Assembly (NCBI GenBank): GCA_002719315.1
Contig: PBHD01000006.1
Span: forward strand, 1 to 46,407
DNA: 46,407 bases
Direction of reading: 5' to 3'
Origin: Flavobacteriaceae bacterium
GTDB taxonomy: Bacteria > Bacteroidota > Bacteroidia > Flavobacteriales > Flavobacteriaceae
A program made the position numbers and the translations under genes. Below are positions 44,024-46,407 of this stretch, one piece after another; within the stretch, counting starts at the first letter, position 1; each line of letters opens with the position of its first letter. The notes below the pieces were generated by a model that searched no databases, was not told the DNA's origin, and saw nothing but the letters and a program-made list of their open reading frames with translations.

Positions 44024-44083
44024 CTTCGTGAAGATCTGCTTTCAAAAAATTTAAGCTTGTCATCACGACAAGCTTTTTTTTTT
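44015..44083 (+). promoter_or_regulatory. trp attenuator (terminator and alternative pairings)
   Basis: The terminator is a perfect 9-base stem, AAGCTTGTC (44053-44061) with GACAAGCTT (44067-44075), loop ATCAC, followed by ten T. Upstream, ACGAA (44015-44019) pairs with TTCGT (44025-44029) right at the leader-peptide stop. The TTCGT-containing strand can alternatively pair downstream: TCGTGA (44026-44031) with TCACGA (44063-44068), or AGCTT (44022-44026) with AAGCT (44053-44057), which would disrupt the terminator. This is the classical attenuator logic placed directly before trpE. Confidence 0.75.
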
Positions 44084-44090
44084 AGAAAAA

Positions 44091-45494
44091 ATGGAAAAAT
44101 TTGTTTTAGATTCAAAACACAAAAAAATTTTATCAGATACATTTACCCCTGTAAGTGTATATCTTAAAATACGTGATGTTTACCCCAATAGCATCTTACT
44201 TGAAAGCAGTGATTATAATCATAATAATAAGGGGTTCTCATATATATGCTTTAACCCTATTGCCTATTTTAAAGTTGAACAAAATTTTATAACTAGAAAA
44301 TTTCCTGATAATAAAATTATTACTGAAAATATAAATGAAAAGACTAATATTCCAAACTGCATCGACTCATTCTCAAAACAGTTTAAAGTTAACAGCAATG
44401 GATTTAAATTTATAAACAGTGGCCTTTTTGGCTATATTTCACATGATGCAGTCCAATATTTTGAAAACATATCATTAGATAATAAAAAACAAGAGCTAAA
44501 CATACCAGACATATACTATGCTGTATACCAGAACATAATCGCAATAAGCTTGTTTAATCATGAAGCCCATATTTTTTCTCACAGTTTAAATAAGGAACAT
44601 AATCTTGGTGAAATTGAAGCTTTATTAGAAAACAAATCTACAAGTGTTTATAGTTTTAATAAATCAGGCGGCAAAACATCAAATCTTAATGATAATGATT
44701 TCATTGAATATGTAAAAAAAGCCAAAGCGCATTGTCATAGAGGAGATGTGTTTCAACTAGTTTTGTCAAGACGCTTTTCACAAGGGTTTAAAGGCGATGA
44801 GTTTAATGTTTACAGAAGTTTGCGTTCAATAAACCCTTCTCCTTATTTATTCTTTTTTGACTATGGAGATTATAAAATATTTGGCAGTTCACCAGAGGCT
44901 CAATTAATAATAAAAGATGGAAATGCAGAAATTCACCCTATTGCTGGTACTTTCCGAAGAACAGGAAATGATGAAAAAGACAGGGATTTGGCAATAAAAC
45001 TAAAAAAAGATCCAAAAGAAAATAGTGAACATGTAATGTTAATAGATTTAGCTCGAAATGATTTAAGTCGAAATGGGTCGAAGGTATCGGTAGAAAAAAA
45101 TAGAGAAATTCAACTATTTTCTCATGTAATTCATCTAGTCTCTAAAGTAAAATGTAAAATGAAAGCTAAAGCTAAAACTTTTCAAGTAGTGGCTGATACT
45201 TTTCCTGCTGGAACACTCAGCGGAGCACCAAAACACAAGGCTCTTCAACTAATTGATAAATATGAAAGTATAAAAAGAAATTTTTATGGAGGTGCCATTG
45301 GTTACATGGATTTTGAAGGGAATTTTAATCATGCTATCATAATAAGATCTTTTTTAAGTAAAAATCAAAAATTACATTATCAAGCTGGCGCAGGAATTGT
45401 TGCTGATTCAAATCCAGATAGTGAATTACAAGAAGTGTATAATAAATTAGGAGCTTTAGACAAAGCTCTAAAACTAGCAGAAGAATTATCATGA
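44091..45494 (+). CDS. trpE: Anthranilate synthase component I
   Basis: 467 residues, complete. It makes anthranilate from chorismate with ammonia or glutamine-derived nitrogen from TrpG. The feedback-inhibition site LLESSDYNHNNKG is visible near residue 33, corresponding to the LLES motif that binds tryptophan, and the chorismate-binding domain carries FGSSPEAQL, HPIAGTFRRTGNDEKDRDLA, EHVMLIDLARNDLSR, FPAGTLSGAPKHKALQLID and YQAGAGIVADSNPDSE. The ATG directly follows the attenuator T-run. It overlaps trpG by 4 bases. Confidence 0.95.
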   Translation: MEKFVLDSKHKKILSDTFTPVSVYLKIRDVYPNSILLESSDYNHNNKGFSYICFNPIAYFKVEQNFITRKFPDNKIITENINEKTNIPNCIDSFSKQFKVNSNGFKFINSGLFGYISHDAVQYFENISLDNKKQELNIPDIYYAVYQNIIAISLFNHEAHIFSHSLNKEHNLGEIEALLENKSTSVYSFNKSGGKTSNLNDNDFIEYVKKAKAHCHRGDVFQLVLSRRFSQGFKGDEFNVYRSLRSINPSPYLFFFDYGDYKIFGSSPEAQLIIKDGNAEIHPIAGTFRRTGNDEKDRDLAIKLKKDPKENSEHVMLIDLARNDLSRNGSKVSVEKNREIQLFSHVIHLVSKVKCKMKAKAKTFQVVADTFPAGTLSGAPKHKALQLIDKYESIKRNFYGGAIGYMDFEGNFNHAIIIRSFLSKNQKLHYQAGAGIVADSNPDSELQEVYNKLGALDKALKLAEELS

Positions 45495-46054
45495 AGGAGA
45501 TTTTTGTTATTGATAATTATGATTCATTCACATATAATTTAGTGCACTGCATTGAGGAATTAGGCTATAAAACCACAGTTAAAAGGAATGATAAATTTGA
45601 ACTCCATGAACTAGAGGGTTTTCAAAATATCCTACTCTCACCTGGGCCCGGTATTCCAGACGAATCAGGGTTATTAAAAAATGCTATTAAACATTATTCT
45701 TCTACAAAAAAAATATTAGGAATTTGCCTTGGTCAGCAGGCTATTGCTGAAGTTTTTGGAGGAAAACTGAGAAATTTAGATAAAGTGTATCATGGAGTGT
45801 CTACAAAAATCAATATTGTAAAAAAAGATTCTTTGTTTAAAGAACTCCCAAAAAGCTTTTTAGTAGGAAGATACCATTCATGGGTAGTTGAAACGCCTTT
45901 ACCTGATGAGCTAGAGGCCACTTCATTTGATGAAAAAGGCCAATTAATGTCACTAAGGCATAAGGTGTTTGATGTTAAAGCCCTACAGTACCATCCAGAA
46001 TCTATACTAACCCCGAATGGAAAAAAAATATTAAATAACTGGATTAATTCTTAA
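45491..46054 (+). CDS. trpG: Anthranilate synthase component II (glutamine amidotransferase)
   Basis: 187 residues, a class I glutamine amidotransferase: VIDNYDSFTYNLVHCIEELG at the N-terminus, LLSPGPGIPDESG, the nucleophile Cys in LGICLGQQAIAEVFGG (about residue 79) and the His-Glu pair in LQYHPESILTPNG (about 170). It supplies ammonia to TrpE. The start codon overlaps the trpE stop, and the stop is followed immediately by trpD. A single trpG as here often also serves p-aminobenzoate synthesis, but this cannot be judged from the window. Confidence 0.94.
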   Translation: MKEIFVIDNYDSFTYNLVHCIEELGYKTTVKRNDKFELHELEGFQNILLSPGPGIPDESGLLKNAIKHYSSTKKILGICLGQQAIAEVFGGKLRNLDKVYHGVSTKINIVKKDSLFKELPKSFLVGRYHSWVVETPLPDELEATSFDEKGQLMSLRHKVFDVKALQYHPESILTPNGKKILNNWINS

Positions 46055-46407
46055 ATGATGAAAAAAATATTGACTAGGTTAATTCAATACCAACAACTTG
46101 GAAAAGAGGAAGCAAAACAAATAATTATTAAAATAGCTGATGGTGAATACAATGCAAGTCAAATAGCCTCTTTTTTAACTGTTTACATGATGAGAAATAT
46201 TAGTCTAAATGAGCTTGAAGGCTTTCGTGAAGCGCTGCAAGAATTATGTGTTAATGTTGATTTGAGTGAATTTAACACAATAGATCTATGTGGAACAGGT
46301 GGAGATGGAAAAAACACCTTTAATATTTCAACCCTTTCTTCTTTTGTAACTGCTGGAGCAGGAGTAAAAGTTACAAAACATGGGAATTATGGGGTTTCAT
46401 CTGGTTG
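46055..46407 (+). CDS. trpD: Anthranilate phosphoribosyltransferase, N-terminal part (partial)
   Basis: About 117 codons up to the window edge. The start has two adjacent Met codons (46055 and 46058), then KKILTRLIQYQQLGKEEAKQ, the helical domain, IDLCGTGGDGKNTFNIST (the phosphoribosyl pyrophosphate-binding GTGGD motif) and KVTKHGNYGVSSG. The enzyme transfers phosphoribose to anthranilate. It begins right after the trpG stop; trpC and the remaining genes are expected further downstream. Confidence 0.95.
   Translation, partial: MMKKILTRLIQYQQLGKEEAKQIIIKIADGEYNASQIASFLTVYMMRNISLNELEGFREALQELCVNVDLSEFNTIDLCGTGGDGKNTFNISTLSSFVTAGAGVKVTKHGNYGVSSG

Overview
The window reads as the chromosome of a low-GC marine flavobacterium (Bacteroidota). 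The evidence is the flavobacterial type of housekeeping genes, Bacteroidota-style promoters (TTG/TTTG about 19-21 bases upstream of TAnnTTTG), weak Shine-Dalgarno sequences, secreted proteins with short Lys-rich signal peptides, and genes for marine carbohydrate use (glycoside hydrolase 2, Gfo/Idh/MocA dehydrogenases, a DUF1080 keto-glycoside hydrolase, a TRAP transporter and uronate genes). No rRNA, CRISPR array, insertion sequence or phage module was seen.

Layout. (1) 1-8294, minus strand: the transcription/translation core tuf, tRNA-Trp, secE, nusG, rplK, rplA, rplJ, rplL, rpoB and the start of rpoC, with a likely internal promoter before rpoB. (2) 8514-17276: aconitase; an arginase and class V aminotransferase pair; several small membrane or secreted proteins of unknown role; an MFS transporter; a beta-barrel protein. 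(3) 17345-23259, minus strand: a probable operon of a GH2 glycosidase, a secreted SUMF1-fold protein, a Tat-exported Gfo/Idh/MocA oxidoreductase and a secreted protein of unknown function, closed by a strong terminator. (4) 23427-29567: FMN reductase with pirin, a stand-alone TonB-plug-like protein, small lipoproteins, a histidine phosphatase, a cold-shock protein, a PIG-L deacetylase and a short dispersed repeat. (5) 29601-38654, minus strand: a uronate cluster of uxuA, a 5' remnant of uxaC, TRAP dctP-dctQ-dctM, an SDR mannonate oxidoreductase, DUF1080 and Gfo/Idh/MocA, then a sulfatase 5' remnant overlapping a HAD phosphatase. (6) 38860-42791: tRNA-Thr(GGT), Gly(TCC), Tyr(GTA) and Thr(TGT), a XerC-type recombinase, rpsU, an AGCS amino-acid symporter, PspC and rhodanese, all minus strand. 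(7) 42830-46407, plus strand: MarR regulator with YceI, then a trp operon with an attenuator (leader peptide with three consecutive Trp codons) and trpE, trpG and partial trpD.

The main large-scale observation is that the tRNA Thr-Tyr-Gly-Thr block (with xerC and rpsU) and the tuf-Trp-secE-nusG-rpl-rpo block, normally adjacent in related bacteria, lie about 30.6 kb apart on the same strand with metabolic and accessory genes between them. Inside that segment two genes survive only as 5' fragments (uxaC and a sulfatase), a sign of rearrangement and gene loss. No clearly new defence or mobile system was found. The more unusual local signals are the near-leaderless trp attenuator, a MarR gene without a recognisable start codon behind tandem operator-like repeats, and a tRNA promoter that seems to overlap a terminator.
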